NCBI RefSeq assembly: GCF_000682775.1
Contig: NZ_AWFI01000020.1
Span: 47,652 to 111,651, forward strand
Length of the DNA stretch: 64,000 nt
Reading direction: 5' to 3'
DNA from: Hyphomonas sp. L-53-1-40
Lineage (GTDB): Bacteria; Pseudomonadota; Alphaproteobacteria; Caulobacterales; Hyphomonadaceae
Under the pieces are notes generated by a model. The model worked only from the letters and a program-made list of their open reading frames with translations, had not been told where the DNA came from and did no database searches. Of this stretch, positions 19,108-28,358 are shown in pieces. Position numbers and translations under genes: made by a program. How positions within the stretch are numbered: the stretch's first letter is position 1; each line of letters opens with the position of its first letter.

Positions 19108-19794
19108 ATGGCGGATGACTTCTACACTCCCAAGGCGACGGAGCGATTGGCCCTACTGGATGTACTGGGCGTGGACCTATCAGCATTGGATTTCAGGGCC
19201 CGTGCCGCCATTGAGGCCCTCTGTGATGAAGTGTTGGTATTGCGCGAAGACGCAGATGAGTTGCGCTGCGCGCTTGATGAGGCGGTTTCACTCGCCGACA
19301 ATGACGCACTGTGTCCCGTCTTCAACCGGCGGGCCTTCGAACGGGAGATCCGGCGTGAAATCGCCCTTGCGGCGCGGTTTCGAACACCGCTTTCAGTGAT
19401 CTATATCGATCTCGATCACTTCAAACAGGTCAATGATGTGTTCGGGCATGCGGCGGGCGATGAAGTCTTGATCAGGATTGCCGAGTTGCTGCTGCTCCAT
19501 ACGCGCGATACCGACATTGTCGGCCGACTTGGTGGCGACGAGTTTGGCATAGTGCTGGCGCAGGCCAATGCGGCGGACAGTCGTCTGAAGGCAGAACAGC
19601 TCACGCAGGAAGTTGACCAGCTGGTGGTTCGCAATCATGCGGATATGACGCATCCTGGTGTGCGGATTGGCGCGTCCTGCGGGGTTGTGGAGTGGCAGGT
19701 CGGCCAGAACGCTGAAAGCCTGCTGGCACTGGCCGACCAGGACATGTTCGCCCAGAAAGCGCGCAGGAAAACCAGCCTGCAGGCAGATAAATAA
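19108..19794 (+). CDS. Diguanylate cyclase (GGDEF domain) without sensor domain
   Basis: A 228-residue enzyme predicted to make cyclic di-GMP from two GTP. Residues 1-65 form a helical stretch with a probable coiled coil (EVLVLREDADELRCALDEAV) instead of a recognised sensor. The catalytic domain has YIDLDHFKQVND with metal-binding Asp101 and GGDEF at 142-146. The inhibitory I-site RDTD is at 133-136, five residues ahead of GGDEF, so product feedback should work. There are no membrane helices. It is divergent from purE. Activity is likely because the motif is intact. Confidence 0.92.
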   Translation: MADDFYTPKATERLALLDVLGVDLSALDFRARAAIEALCDEVLVLREDADELRCALDEAVSLADNDALCPVFNRRAFEREIRREIALAARFRTPLSVIYIDLDHFKQVNDVFGHAAGDEVLIRIAELLLLHTRDTDIVGRLGGDEFGIVLAQANAADSRLKAEQLTQEVDQLVVRNHADMTHPGVRIGASCGVVEWQVGQNAESLLALADQDMFAQKARRKTSLQADK

Positions 19795-19908
19795 TAATTC
19801 ATGCCGCCGGGCCCGATTCCGGGGGCCGCCCCCCGTGACGCCCCCAACCTCTTGTGATTTACTGTGGCCGTTAAGACACAACAACTTAACAGCAAGAAGG
19901 AGACTGCC

Positions 19909-20076
19909 ATGTCGCTTAAGGGCCGGATCAATGAGCTCGCCAACAAGCACCGCAAACTCGATGAGATTATCCACGAGGAACAGAAACGACCGTCGGCAGA
20001 TGCCCTTCGATTAAAACGCCTTAAGCGCGAAAAACTGCAGATCAAGCAACAGCTTCACGTATTGGAAGCGAGCTAG
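19909..20076 (+). CDS. YdcH family (DUF465) small helical protein
   Basis: A 55-residue, charged, all-helical protein of the YdcH/DUF465 family. The sequence RINELANKHRKLDEIIHEEQ followed by LKRLKREKLQIKQQL is the usual two-helix pattern. The start is the ATG of MSLKGR, preceded by AAGGAG; the frame stays open 15 codons further back without a better site. Function of the family is not established. It lies about 110 bases after the diguanylate cyclase gene and may have its own promoter. Confidence 0.85.
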   Translation: MSLKGRINELANKHRKLDEIIHEEQKRPSADALRLKRLKREKLQIKQQLHVLEAS

Positions 20077-20141
20077 GGCCTTGAAACCTCGCCTTCATCT
20101 TTATGCCCTAGCCTGAGTTTCAGCAGGCATAAGGAAAACGC

Positions 20142-20471
20142 ATGCGCGAGATTTTCGATCAGCAAAGAGCGATGACGCTTGGAGCCGTCAAACAGGCTAC
20201 GGGCGTCCTCGCCATACTGTTTCTGATAGCCGCAGCATTCGCTGTACTATCAGGATTGGGACATATCTTCAGCGGTCATGTCTTTCATGGAATCGGGCGT
20301 ATCGTCGCCAGCTTGGCTGCGCTGGGCTTTCTGTACATGGTCCTACGTTTATTGGCTGAAATTCTGGCAGCGCTACACCGATTGAATGACCGTCTGTCCG
20401 TGGTCGGAGATGACATCCGGACAAGGCGTAGCCAACCTGCCGCTCATCCAACAACAGATACCAGGGCCTAG
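20142..20471 (+). CDS. Uncharacterised two-helix membrane protein
   Basis: A 109-residue protein that I do not recognise. Two hydrophobic helices are clear, ATGVLAILFLIAAAFAVLSGL and IVASLAALGFLYMVLRLLAEI, joined by a short loop with GHIFSGHVFHGIG. The C-terminus is polar and ends in PTTDTRA. AGG occurs eight bases before the ATG. The downstream SDR gene begins five bases after the stop, so the two are probably cotranscribed. Base use looks like that of its neighbours, and nothing suggests transfer. Confidence 0.7.
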   Translation: MREIFDQQRAMTLGAVKQATGVLAILFLIAAAFAVLSGLGHIFSGHVFHGIGRIVASLAALGFLYMVLRLLAEILAALHRLNDRLSVVGDDIRTRRSQPAAHPTTDTRA

Positions 20472-20476
20472 GGGCT

Positions 20477-21235
20477 ATGGCGCAACCCGTTACGGTTATC
20501 CTGGGTCTCGGCCGCGAGGTCGGAGATGCTGTCGCACGTCGGTTCAGCAAGTTTGGTCATCATGTCGTTGCGGCGGACCCGTCCGATGATCGGATAGCCG
20601 CCTCACGCAAGGCCGTGCCAGACGAAGTATTGCTCCATCATGGTGAGTTGCATACGCGGCTCGGCCTGCGCAACGCGCTAACCGTGGCGGTCGAGGCGTT
20701 TGGCCGTGTCGACAATCTGATCGTCATTCCAGATATTGAAGCTGCAGATTCATTGGAAGATTTCGCGCAGGAGAAATTCGACAAGGCGGTGGCCAAGGCA
20801 ACGCGCGGCGCTGCCTTGGCATTGAAGGTCTTTTCCGAACGAATTTCTGAGCAGGAAGACCTGCCTGAGTCCGGCGTTGAACGCATCCGCCAGAAGGGGG
20901 CCGTCACGTTCGTCCTGTCCTATTCGGCCATGGCGACCATGCCAGGACGGTTTACGGAGACGATTACCCAATCTGCTGTGCTGGGTGTCATCAAGGCCGG
21001 CGCTGTGGAGCTGGCGGAACATCAGATACGCGTCAACGGCATTATCGCCATCCGTCCTCGTGAAGAGCGTATTGAAAGCTGGACAACCCGGCGCACCCCG
21101 CTGGGGCGCGCCGCGATTGCTGATGAAATTGCAGATGCTGCCCGGTATCTGTCTTCCCCAGAGGCCGCCATTGTTACCGGCGAGCTGCTGAAGTTGGACG
21201 GTGGCCGCTCCAACCTCGCCGGTATCCTCGACTAG
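20477..21235 (+). CDS. SDR-fold protein lacking the catalytic Tyr-Lys pair
   Basis: A 252-residue protein with the short-chain dehydrogenase fold. The N-terminal VTVILGLGREVGDAVA matches the dinucleotide-binding loop, and the C-terminal YLSSPEAAIVTGELLKLDGG is a classic SDR ending. By position relative to AVELAEHQIRVNGI, the catalytic YxxxK should lie near residues 164-168, but that stretch reads TETITQSAVLG with no Tyr or Lys. It is therefore probably not a normal oxidoreductase and may be a binding or regulatory protein. Its TAG stop is shared with the convergent phoD-like gene in a CTAG. Confidence 0.8.
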   Translation: MAQPVTVILGLGREVGDAVARRFSKFGHHVVAADPSDDRIAASRKAVPDEVLLHHGELHTRLGLRNALTVAVEAFGRVDNLIVIPDIEAADSLEDFAQEKFDKAVAKATRGAALALKVFSERISEQEDLPESGVERIRQKGAVTFVLSYSAMATMPGRFTETITQSAVLGVIKAGAVELAEHQIRVNGIIAIRPREERIESWTTRRTPLGRAAIADEIADAARYLSSPEAAIVTGELLKLDGGRSNLAGILD

Positions 21236-22941
21236 GCGACGCTTACGAGATCGCTCAGTGTACCATTTTCCTGGCTTGTTTCGTACACAGCCACCGTTTC
21301 AACCGCATAGTCGCGGCTCAGGATGTTCGACACGGTGCGATACTCTGCGCGCGCCGTGTCTTTCGACAGGGTGACGATTGTGTAACCACGATTAAACGGA
21401 TCGTGCCAATTCACTTCCGGGTTCGCGTCGGCGAATTGCTCGCCCAGGTCGGGGATCCCCTTTATGTAGGCGCCTGTGCCCGGTGAAGTAATCGAGGTGC
21501 ACCCGAACTCGACGCCGCGTTTGTCGCCCTCGGCGTCATAGAGTGTGTTCGCCCAAGCCGTGTGTGTGTCTCCGGCCAGCGTAACCAGTTTCGCATCTGC
21601 CGCAGCGGCGCCTGCGTAAAGCCGTTCGCGAGCGGCTGGGAACCCGGACCATGCATCAAGGTTGAATGGCAGGCCCAACGCCGAAAAGCCAACCATGGTC
21701 TGGACAAAGCCGTTGTCTTGCGCGGCGAGTTGTTCAGGCGTCAGAGTTTCCTGGAAATTCGGCAGTTTTGTCCGGGCCATCACGACTTGGTTGGCGAGAA
21801 CCTGCCAGGCCTTGCCGCGCTCGACCGAGCTTTTGAGCTCGCCGGACAGCCAAGCTTCCTGCTCTGATCCAAGCATGGTGCGGGCCGGATCGTTGATTGT
21901 CTCCAGGGTCTCGGCGACGCGTTGCATCATGACGTCCTGGTCGGTAACGCCGGTGAGCGCATCAAACCAGCTGACATCGGGTGAGCGCCCCGTCAGGCGG
22001 CTTTCCAGGGCATGGATGGTGGCGACATCTCCAAAGGTGAAACTCCGCCAGACGGCGGATGTGATTTCGCCCGCAGCGGGCTCACGCAATGGAATCCACT
22101 CGAAGTAGGCTTGAATGGCAGCCTGTTTGCGATCCGACCAATCGCCTTCGCCTTCCTCGGGATTATGGTTTTGGGCGCCCGTCCGATAGGAATTGTTTGT
22201 GCTTTCATGATCATCCCATGTGCAAATCCATGGTGCGAGCGCATGTGCAGCCTGCAGGGCAGGGTCGCTCCTGTATTGCGCGTGGCGCATGCGGTAATCG
22301 GCGAGCGTGACCATTTCCGTAATCGGATCATGAACGCGGCCAATTTCGGTCGCGACTTCAGCCCCGTAGCCATCCACGCCATATTCGTACAGATAGTCAC
22401 CAAGATGAAGGATGACGTCTAGGTCTTCTTCCTTCGACAACGCTTCATAGGCGTTGAAATATCCAAACTGCCAGTTTGAGCAGGAAACTACGCCCATGCG
22501 CACGGGGGCGTCCCCATGAAGCGCCGTTGTTTTCAGGCGACCTTCCGGCGAGTCGACATTGCCCGCTTCGGTCGCAACGCTGAAAGCGTAGGTATAGGCC
22601 TTGCCCGGCTTGAGCCCGGCAACGTCGACCTTCACGCAATAATCTCGCGATGCACTTGCCATAGCTGTGCCGGTGATAGGTGGGGCGGAAGGATTTTCGG
22701 GATCGGTAACGCTGTAGGAGACAGGGATGGGGCCAGTGCCGGTCTTGGGGGTGGCGCGGGTCCAGATAATGACCCGATCACTGAGTGGGTCACCGGATGC
22801 GACTCCATGGAGGAACTCAACCTCGCCGGCATATGGCGCCGGCTTTGGCGCAACATTGGTAGCCGTGGTTGCGCAGGCGGCAACACTCAGGGTTCCGGTA
22901 GCAGCAGCGCCCAGCAGGCCGCGTCGAGTGATCTTGGTCAT
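21232..22941 (-). CDS. PhoD-family alkaline phosphatase, Tat-exported lipoprotein
   Basis: A 569-residue metallophosphoesterase of the PhoD type, predicted to hydrolyse phosphodiesters or phosphomonoesters outside the cytoplasm. The N-terminus TRRGLLGAAATGTLSVAAC has a twin-arginine motif (Arg6-Arg7) and a lipobox ending at Cys23, so it should fold first, be exported by Tat and be lipidated. The PhoD N-terminal domain is followed by metal motifs GVVSCSNWQFGYF, LHLGDYLYEYG, WDDHESTNN and LAGDTHTAWANTL. The length is normal. It is convergent with the SDR gene and 88 bases divergent from the pseudouridine synthase gene. Confidence 0.92.
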   Translation of the reverse strand: MTKITRRGLLGAAATGTLSVAACATTATNVAPKPAPYAGEVEFLHGVASGDPLSDRVIIWTRATPKTGTGPIPVSYSVTDPENPSAPPITGTAMASASRDYCVKVDVAGLKPGKAYTYAFSVATEAGNVDSPEGRLKTTALHGDAPVRMGVVSCSNWQFGYFNAYEALSKEEDLDVILHLGDYLYEYGVDGYGAEVATEIGRVHDPITEMVTLADYRMRHAQYRSDPALQAAHALAPWICTWDDHESTNNSYRTGAQNHNPEEGEGDWSDRKQAAIQAYFEWIPLREPAAGEITSAVWRSFTFGDVATIHALESRLTGRSPDVSWFDALTGVTDQDVMMQRVAETLETINDPARTMLGSEQEAWLSGELKSSVERGKAWQVLANQVVMARTKLPNFQETLTPEQLAAQDNGFVQTMVGFSALGLPFNLDAWSGFPAARERLYAGAAAADAKLVTLAGDTHTAWANTLYDAEGDKRGVEFGCTSITSPGTGAYIKGIPDLGEQFADANPEVNWHDPFNRGYTIVTLSKDTARAEYRTVSNILSRDYAVETVAVYETSQENGTLSDLVSVA

Positions 22942-23029
22942 GGTTCTCTCCCGTGTTCCGAACCTCCCCTAGTCCGGTCTGTTGACAATAGCATGACGAT
23001 CAGACGGAAGTTCGTCTATAAGCGCCACA

Positions 23030-24049
23030 ATGGACACCCTGAAAATTACTGCTACTGCGGACGATACCGGCACCCGGCTTGATACTTTTCTCGCCTCAAA
23101 GGCTGAGCAATTGTCGCGCTCGCGCGTGAAAGCGTTGATTCTTGAAGGCGCGGTTACGCTCGACGGGGAGGCCGTGCTGGACCCGAAGCGCAGTGCCGTC
23201 GCCGGTGCCAGCTATCTGATAAAGCTGCCGGAGCCTGTTCCTGCAACACCAGACCCGGAAGACATCCCGCTCGACGTCCTGTTTGAGGACGAGCACCTGA
23301 TCCTCATCAACAAGCCATCCGGTATGGCAGTCCACCCGGCACCCGGCAGCTGGGACGGCACGTTGGTCAACGCGCTGCTCCATCATTGCCGGGGACAACT
23401 CTCGGGAATTGGCGGGGTAGAGCGGCCGGGCATTGTTCACCGGATCGATAAGTTGACGACCGGCGTTCTGGTCGCGGCCAAGACCGAGGCGGCGCATCTC
23501 GGCCTGTCTGAACTGTTCCAGAAACACGATATTGAACGCAAATACCTTGCGGTGACGCGGGGCGCGCCGCGGCCATTGTCTGGTACGGTGGATACGCCGA
23601 TCGCCCGGTCCACTGCAGACCGGAAGAAGATGGCGGTGGTGCGCAATCCCGAAAGCGGTGTTGGCCGCAACGCCGTCACGCACTACCGGGCGCTCGAAAC
23701 GTTCGGGACCAGGGACAAGGGCACTCGGCTGCCTGCAGCGGCGCTGATGGAATGCAAGCTCGAAACTGGCCGGACCCACCAGATACGGGTGCACATGGCG
23801 CATATCGGTGCACCGCTGATTGGTGACCCGGTTTATGGACGTCACAAAGGGATTACAGTCCATGGGCAAAGCGATGCGCACATCGCGGGGACCAATGCGG
23901 CGCGCGCCTTTCCGCGTCAGGCCTTGCACGCCGCTGTGCTCGGCTTTGTGCATCCCATAACGAAAGAGGCGCTTCGGTTTGAAGCGCCTCTTCCAAAAGA
24001 CATGTCTGAGCTGATCGATGCGCTGCGAAGCCTGCCCATCGAAAAGTAA
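23030..24049 (+). CDS. rluD: RluA-family 23S rRNA pseudouridine synthase (RluD-like)
   Basis: A 339-residue pseudouridine synthase that modifies large-subunit rRNA. Residues 10-70 are an S4 RNA-binding domain (GTRLDTFLASKAEQLSRSRV). The catalytic motif is GIVHRIDKLTTGVLVAAKT with Asp140, preceded by LINKPSGMAVHPAPG. The C-terminal LETGRTHQIRVHMAHIGAPLIGDPVYG is family-typical. The S4 domain and length favour RluD over RluA or RluC, but the exact target uridines cannot be read. A 12-base-pair perfect hairpin lies in its last codons and may serve the convergent gene as a terminator. Confidence 0.9.
   Translation: MDTLKITATADDTGTRLDTFLASKAEQLSRSRVKALILEGAVTLDGEAVLDPKRSAVAGASYLIKLPEPVPATPDPEDIPLDVLFEDEHLILINKPSGMAVHPAPGSWDGTLVNALLHHCRGQLSGIGGVERPGIVHRIDKLTTGVLVAAKTEAAHLGLSELFQKHDIERKYLAVTRGAPRPLSGTVDTPIARSTADRKKMAVVRNPESGVGRNAVTHYRALETFGTRDKGTRLPAAALMECKLETGRTHQIRVHMAHIGAPLIGDPVYGRHKGITVHGQSDAHIAGTNAARAFPRQALHAAVLGFVHPITKEALRFEAPLPKDMSELIDALRSLPIEK
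23964..23992 (-). terminator. Possible terminator of the DUF3108 gene inside rluD
   Basis: A perfect 12-base-pair stem (23964-23975 with 23981-23992, five-base loop) lies about 60 bases beyond the DUF3108 stop on the minus strand and within rluD codons. On the minus strand it is followed by a modest U-rich stretch (CUUUCGUUA), so termination may be partial. Confidence 0.5.
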
Positions 24050-24054
24050 CGAGT

Positions 24055-24942
24055 TTAGCCGCCGTCAGAATTCAGCGCGGCTTCTGATGTTACAACCGGC
24101 TCAAAATAGAGTTTCGAGGCTTGAAGGGTGACTTTGCCGATCTTGTCTGTATCGGCCTGGATTTTCACCGGAACGGTCGCACCATTTGGCAGGGGTGCGA
24201 GCCACATGCGTAGCGGGCCGTCGATGCCAGACAGATTGTCATTGTCAGACTTGTCCTTCTTGTAGCCAGCGACCTTTTCCATCGTGATGTGACACTCGAT
24301 GGCTTGGCCAGACCAAGCCTTCACATCAATCTGTTTCGTGCCGGCATTTTCAAGGTGCAGATAGGTCAACTGGCGACCATCAAACAGGCGGATCGGGCCG
24401 CCACAAGGGTCAGCGCCCGGCGCGCGGGGCTCGAGCGCGAATGTGATGAGCGCGGTGATCGGGTCATTGGTCTTGAGCACTTGCTCAACTGTGGCGGGTG
24501 GCTCGCCCAAATTCCCAAAGACCGGATTGGCGGTCATGGAGAAATCATCATCCGTGATTGTGAGATTGACCCGGCGGTTCTTTTTGCCGTCCCGGTTTTG
24601 CGAAACGTAATTGTATGTCTTCAGCTCATTGCCGCGTGTGTAGCCAGATGCCTGCAAGTGCATGTCGTAATTCACGAACCAGTCGGCAATGCCCGTCACC
24701 TTGACGCGTGATTTGATATTATACGTATCGGGACGCATTTCGACGTCGAAATGCGCGCGGCCGGTGGCAGGAATGAACAGGAGATAGGCTTTTGCCTCCA
24801 ATTCATAGACCATGCGTGTGGTCTCACCGGCCTTCACATTGGCGAGGACAGCGGGGGCCGCAGAGCTGGGTGCCGTATCGGCGGCAGAAATGCCCGCGAG
24901 GGCGAGTCCTGCAGCGGTAGCAAGAAGTAAGGCGCGTTTCAT
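24055..24942 (-). CDS. DUF3108 family exported protein
   Basis: A 295-residue protein with an N-terminal signal peptide (residues 1-21, ALAGISAA). The mature part is beta-rich and matches the DUF3108 family: YELEAKAYLLFIPATGRAHF-like opening, RVKVTGIADWFVNYDM, and a lone disulfide-capable pair in ADPCGG and AIECHITMEK. Members are periplasmic or outer-membrane associated with no agreed function. It stands alone, convergent with rluD and divergent from rpmB, with 250 bases upstream that hold promoters for both directions. Confidence 0.78.
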   Translation of the reverse strand: MKRALLLATAAGLALAGISAADTAPSSAAPAVLANVKAGETTRMVYELEAKAYLLFIPATGRAHFDVEMRPDTYNIKSRVKVTGIADWFVNYDMHLQASGYTRGNELKTYNYVSQNRDGKKNRRVNLTITDDDFSMTANPVFGNLGEPPATVEQVLKTNDPITALITFALEPRAPGADPCGGPIRLFDGRQLTYLHLENAGTKQIDVKAWSGQAIECHITMEKVAGYKKDKSDNDNLSGIDGPLRMWLAPLPNGATVPVKIQADTDKIGKVTLQASKLYFEPVVTSEAALNSDGG

Positions 24943-25122
24943 CTGAACCAGAATCCTTTCCGGAGCACTAGGTTACAACGTCCCCTATACCCCGTCTTGT
25001 CCAACACGACCTGAACAGTCATGCCCTGATCATGCCTCATTCGGATGGAGTTTGCATTCAACAAGTATGACAGCGGATGACACCTACAACCGGAAAACTG
25101 CCGAAATGCCTGATCCTCAGAG

Positions 25123-25151
25123 TTGACACGGGGGCCATCTGCCCTGTAACG
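25123..25151 (+). promoter_or_regulatory. Possible rpmB promoter
   Basis: A perfect TTGACA -35 hexamer lies 66 bases before the rpmB ATG. At 17 bases spacing the -10 would be GTAACG, a poor match, so the assignment rests mainly on the -35 box and position. The rest of the gap back to the DUF3108 start shows nothing I can name. Confidence 0.35.
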
Positions 25152-25193
25152 ACGCGCCTTCGAGATCCCTATAGACCTATTCGGAGCGAGGCC

Positions 25194-25478
25194 ATGTCCC
25201 GCGAATGTGAACTTACCGGCACCAAGCCGATGACTGGCCACAATGTGAGCCACTCGCAAATGAAAACCAAGCGGATTTTCCGCCCTAACCTCGTACAGGT
25301 TACGCTGCATTCCGATGCACTGGGCCAGAATTTCCGCATGCGCATCGCGGCGAAAGCCCTGCGCACTGTCGACAAGCTCGGCGGTCTGGATGCATTCCTG
25401 GCGAAGGCAAAGGAAGATGCCCTGTCTTCCAAGGCCCTGAAGATCAAGCGCGACATCGAAAAGAAAGCTGTCGCCTAA
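25194..25478 (+). CDS. rpmB: 50S ribosomal protein L28
   Basis: Ribosomal protein L28, 94 residues. The alphaproteobacterial form is longer than that of E. coli and begins MSRECELTGTKPMTGHNVSH, followed by KTKRIFRPNLVQVTL and FRMRIAAKALRTVDK. The open frame continues upstream for 39 codons, but the L28 start with GGAGCGAGG just before it is unambiguous. A short bulged hairpin (TCTGGCCC/GGGCAGA) follows the stop without a T-run. rpmB before cobST is a recurrent order in alphaproteobacteria, here with an amidohydrolase gene between. Confidence 0.97.
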   Translation: MSRECELTGTKPMTGHNVSHSQMKTKRIFRPNLVQVTLHSDALGQNFRMRIAAKALRTVDKLGGLDAFLAKAKEDALSSKALKIKRDIEKKAVA

Positions 25479-25575
25479 GGTCTGGCCCTTTTGGGCAGAT
25501 GAGATTTGAGAGCGCGCGCAGCACAGGCTGGCGGTCGCCCGTGCGTGCCACACATGGTCCCGTATTGGAGGGAAC

Positions 25576-27243
25576 ATGATCATGCGGATACTCGGTTTTG
25601 CACTGGCGTTGGGCATTCTGGCGGCGTGCCACCCGGGCGGGGCTCCGCCGTCTGAAACGGATGAGGCGCAAGCGCTTACCGTGTTCACCGGGGGCACGAT
25701 CTATACCGGGGTTGCTGACCAGCCCACCGCTGACGCTGTCGTGGTGGGCCCGGATGGCCACATCGTTGCGGTCGTTCCGCCGGCCTCGGCCGACTGGAGC
25801 GAAGACGAGGTCACGATTGTTGACCTCGGAGGCGCAGTCATGTTTCCGGGATTCACGGATGCCCATGCGCACCTGATGGGGATTGGCCAGCGGGAACTGA
25901 CCCTTAATCTTGAAGGCACAGCATCGGTAGATGAGCTCGTCACCCGCACAGAAGCGGAGATCCAGGGCAAGGCTCCCGGGGAAATCCTGTTCGGGCGCGG
26001 CTGGATTGAAACGGGCTGGCCGGAAGGGCGCATGCCCTCCGCCGCAGACCTTGATGCGGTCAGTCCCGATAATCCCGTGATCTATACACGCGCCGACGGT
26101 CATGCCCTCGTGGCCAATACGGCCGGGCTGAAGGCGGCCGGCATTTACGATTTGACCGAAGACCCTTCGGGCGGCCGGGTAGAGCGGGATGACAGCGGCA
26201 AAGCGACGGGCATTGTGATCGACAATGCGATGGGGCCTGTGTTCCAGCTGCTCGCCGCCCCAACGGAAGAAGATGTCGAGACAGCCTTGGAGGTCGGCGC
26301 GAAGACCTATGCCAGCCGGGGCTGGACCGGGGTTCACAATATGAGCGTCAGCGCACCCCAGGCGCCCATCATGGCGCGCCTCGACGGGGAAGGGCGCCTG
26401 CCGCTACGCATTTACAATGCCTTCGACGTCGAAGCGTTCGATATAGCGGAGTCCCGCCAATTCGAGACTGACAAGGTCACCAATCGTGCCGTGAAGCTCT
26501 ACATGGACGGCGCGCTCGGCAGCCGGGGCGCGCTACTCATTGCGCCCTATTCAGATCAGCCGGACACAAATGGTCTCCCACTGCTCGATACGAAGTCGCT
26601 CTACGACCTGATGATGAAAGCCGAGGGCACAGGCGTCCAGTTGGCTATTCATGCCATCGGGGACCTCGCCAACCGGCATATTCTCGAAACCTTCGAGGCG
26701 CTCGGGTATGGCGACGAGCTGCGCTGGCGGATTGAGCATGCGCAGATCTTCGCGCCGGAGGATGTCGCGCGCGTCGGAGAGCTGGGCTTGATCGCCTCCA
26801 TGCAGCCATCTCATGCGATTGGCGACCTGAAATTCGCGCCGTCCCGCCTGGGCATGGACCGGCTGGCGGGGGCTTATGCCTGGCAGGACATGCTGGCTGG
26901 CGGCGCGGTCGTCGCGGGGGGATCGGATGCACCGGTTGAAGTCGGCTCACCCCTGATCGAGTTTTATGCGGCGGTGGCCCGGCAGGACCTCGACGGCAAT
27001 GCGGGGGAGGGATGGCATCCTGAACAGGCCCTCTCGCGAGACGAGGCGTTGGCCCTGTTCACGTCCGCGGCCGCCTTCGCAGCTTTCCAGGAGGATGACC
27101 TCGGCACAATTGAAATCGGCAAGATCGCGGATTTCTCCGTATTCGACCGGGATTTGATGACGATCCCTGCCGCCGAAATCCTTGAGGCACAGGCCCAGAT
27201 GACCATCATTGGGGGCGAAATCGTGTGGCAAGCTGCTGAATGA
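25576..27243 (+). CDS. YtcJ-like amidohydrolase, predicted lipoprotein
   Basis: A 555-residue metal-dependent hydrolase of the amidohydrolase-3/YtcJ group. The N-terminus is a lipoprotein signal with LGILAAC (Cys18), so it should sit on the periplasmic side of a membrane, unlike most members. Metal motifs are GFTDAHAHL (His97, His99), AIHAIGDLANRHILE, WRIEHAQ and GSDAPVE. Both beta-sandwich halves are present (TVFTGGTIYTG and GKIADFSVFD). A second ATG two codons in has better spacing to the GGAGGG site. The substrate is unknown. It is followed by cobS after about 100 bases. Confidence 0.87.
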   Translation: MIMRILGFALALGILAACHPGGAPPSETDEAQALTVFTGGTIYTGVADQPTADAVVVGPDGHIVAVVPPASADWSEDEVTIVDLGGAVMFPGFTDAHAHLMGIGQRELTLNLEGTASVDELVTRTEAEIQGKAPGEILFGRGWIETGWPEGRMPSAADLDAVSPDNPVIYTRADGHALVANTAGLKAAGIYDLTEDPSGGRVERDDSGKATGIVIDNAMGPVFQLLAAPTEEDVETALEVGAKTYASRGWTGVHNMSVSAPQAPIMARLDGEGRLPLRIYNAFDVEAFDIAESRQFETDKVTNRAVKLYMDGALGSRGALLIAPYSDQPDTNGLPLLDTKSLYDLMMKAEGTGVQLAIHAIGDLANRHILETFEALGYGDELRWRIEHAQIFAPEDVARVGELGLIASMQPSHAIGDLKFAPSRLGMDRLAGAYAWQDMLAGGAVVAGGSDAPVEVGSPLIEFYAAVARQDLDGNAGEGWHPEQALSRDEALALFTSAAAFAAFQEDDLGTIEIGKIADFSVFDRDLMTIPAAEILEAQAQMTIIGGEIVWQAAE

Positions 27244-27347
27244 GTTGCCGCGCGGCGGACCAAACCCACATTTGACCCTATGTCACGCTTGGCGGAAGCG
27301 TCAGGTGTGATAGGTCCATCAATGCAATAGATGACGAGACGCAAGCC

Positions 27348-28331
27348 ATGACTGTGATGAGTGATACCGATGTGCTGGACGGCATGGAGCCGACTGTAGA
27401 AATCAATGTCCGCGAGGTTTTCGGCCTCGACACGGACATGGTCGTACATGGGTTCAAGACACGCACAGAATATGTGCCAGCGATTGACGAGGCCTATCGC
27501 TTCGACCCTCAGACGACGATGGCGATCCTGGCGGGGTTCCAGCACAATCGCCGCGTCATGGTGCAAGGCTATCACGGCACAGGGAAATCGACGCATATCG
27601 AGCAAGTTGCCGCGCGCTTGAACTGGCCGATGATCCGGGTCAATCTCGACAGCCATGTCAGCCGGATCGACATGGTCGGCAAGGATGCCATTGTCCTGAA
27701 GGATGGCGCGCAGATCACCGAATTCCGCGAAGGCATCCTGCCATGGGCGCTGCAGCGCCCGGTTGCGATCACGTTCGACGAGTATGATGCCGGCCGGCCG
27801 GACGTGATGTTCGTGATCCAGCGCGTGCTGGAGGCCAGCGGCAAGCTGACCCTGCTCGACCAGAACCGCGTCATCGAGCCAAATCCGTATTTCCGCCTGT
27901 TCGCCACGACCAATACGGTTGGTTTGGGCGACACGACGGGCCTCTATCACGGCACGCAACAGCTGAACCAGGGCCAGATGGACCGGTGGAGCATCGTAAC
28001 CACGCTGAACTATCTGGAACATGATGCTGAAGTGGAAATCGTGAAGTCCAAGGCGACCGGCGTGGATGATGACACGCTCGCCAAGATGGTGACGCTGGCC
28101 GACCTGACCCGGAACGCGTTCATGAGCGGCGACCTCTCTACGGTGATGAGCCCGCGGACCGTGATCACCTGGGCTGAAAACTTCGCCATCTTTGGTGATC
28201 TTGGCCATGCGTTCCGGATGACGTTCCTGAACAAGTGCGACGAGCTGGAGCGGCCTCTGGTGGCGGAAATGTACCAGCGCTGCTTCGCTGAGGAACTGCC
28301 TGAAAGCGCCCTCATGGTGAGGGTCGCCTGA
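27348..28331 (+). CDS. cobS: Aerobic cobaltochelatase subunit CobS
   Basis: The AAA+ ATPase subunit of the CobNST complex that inserts cobalt into hydrogenobyrinic acid a,c-diamide. This 327-residue protein has an N-terminal [20 protein letters not shown] segment, Walker [11 protein letters not shown] at 73-82 and Walker [10 protein letters not shown] at 139-147, and the sensor [19 protein letters not shown]. It is followed 27 bases later by cobT. The large CobN subunit is not in the window. The start ATG could also be the one three codons later (MSDTDV). Confidence 0.95.
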   Translation: MTVMSDTDVLDGMEPTVEINVREVFGLDTDMVVHGFKTRTEYVPAIDEAYRFDPQTTMAILAGFQHNRRVMVQGYHGTGKSTHIEQVAARLNWPMIRVNLDSHVSRIDMVGKDAIVLKDGAQITEFREGILPWALQRPVAITFDEYDAGRPDVMFVIQRVLEASGKLTLLDQNRVIEPNPYFRLFATTNTVGLGDTTGLYHGTQQLNQGQMDRWSIVTTLNYLEHDAEVEIVKSKATGVDDDTLAKMVTLADLTRNAFMSGDLSTVMSPRTVITWAENFAIFGDLGHAFRMTFLNKCDELERPLVAEMYQRCFAEELPESALMVRVA

Positions 28332-28358
28332 GCCGGAGCCCCGCGCTAAGTCACAGCC

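Noticed and set aside
26964..28208. A 414-residue minus-strand frame across the amidohydrolase end and cobS
   Set aside because: It is antisense to two clear genes, has no recognisable domain, and is long only because of high GC content.
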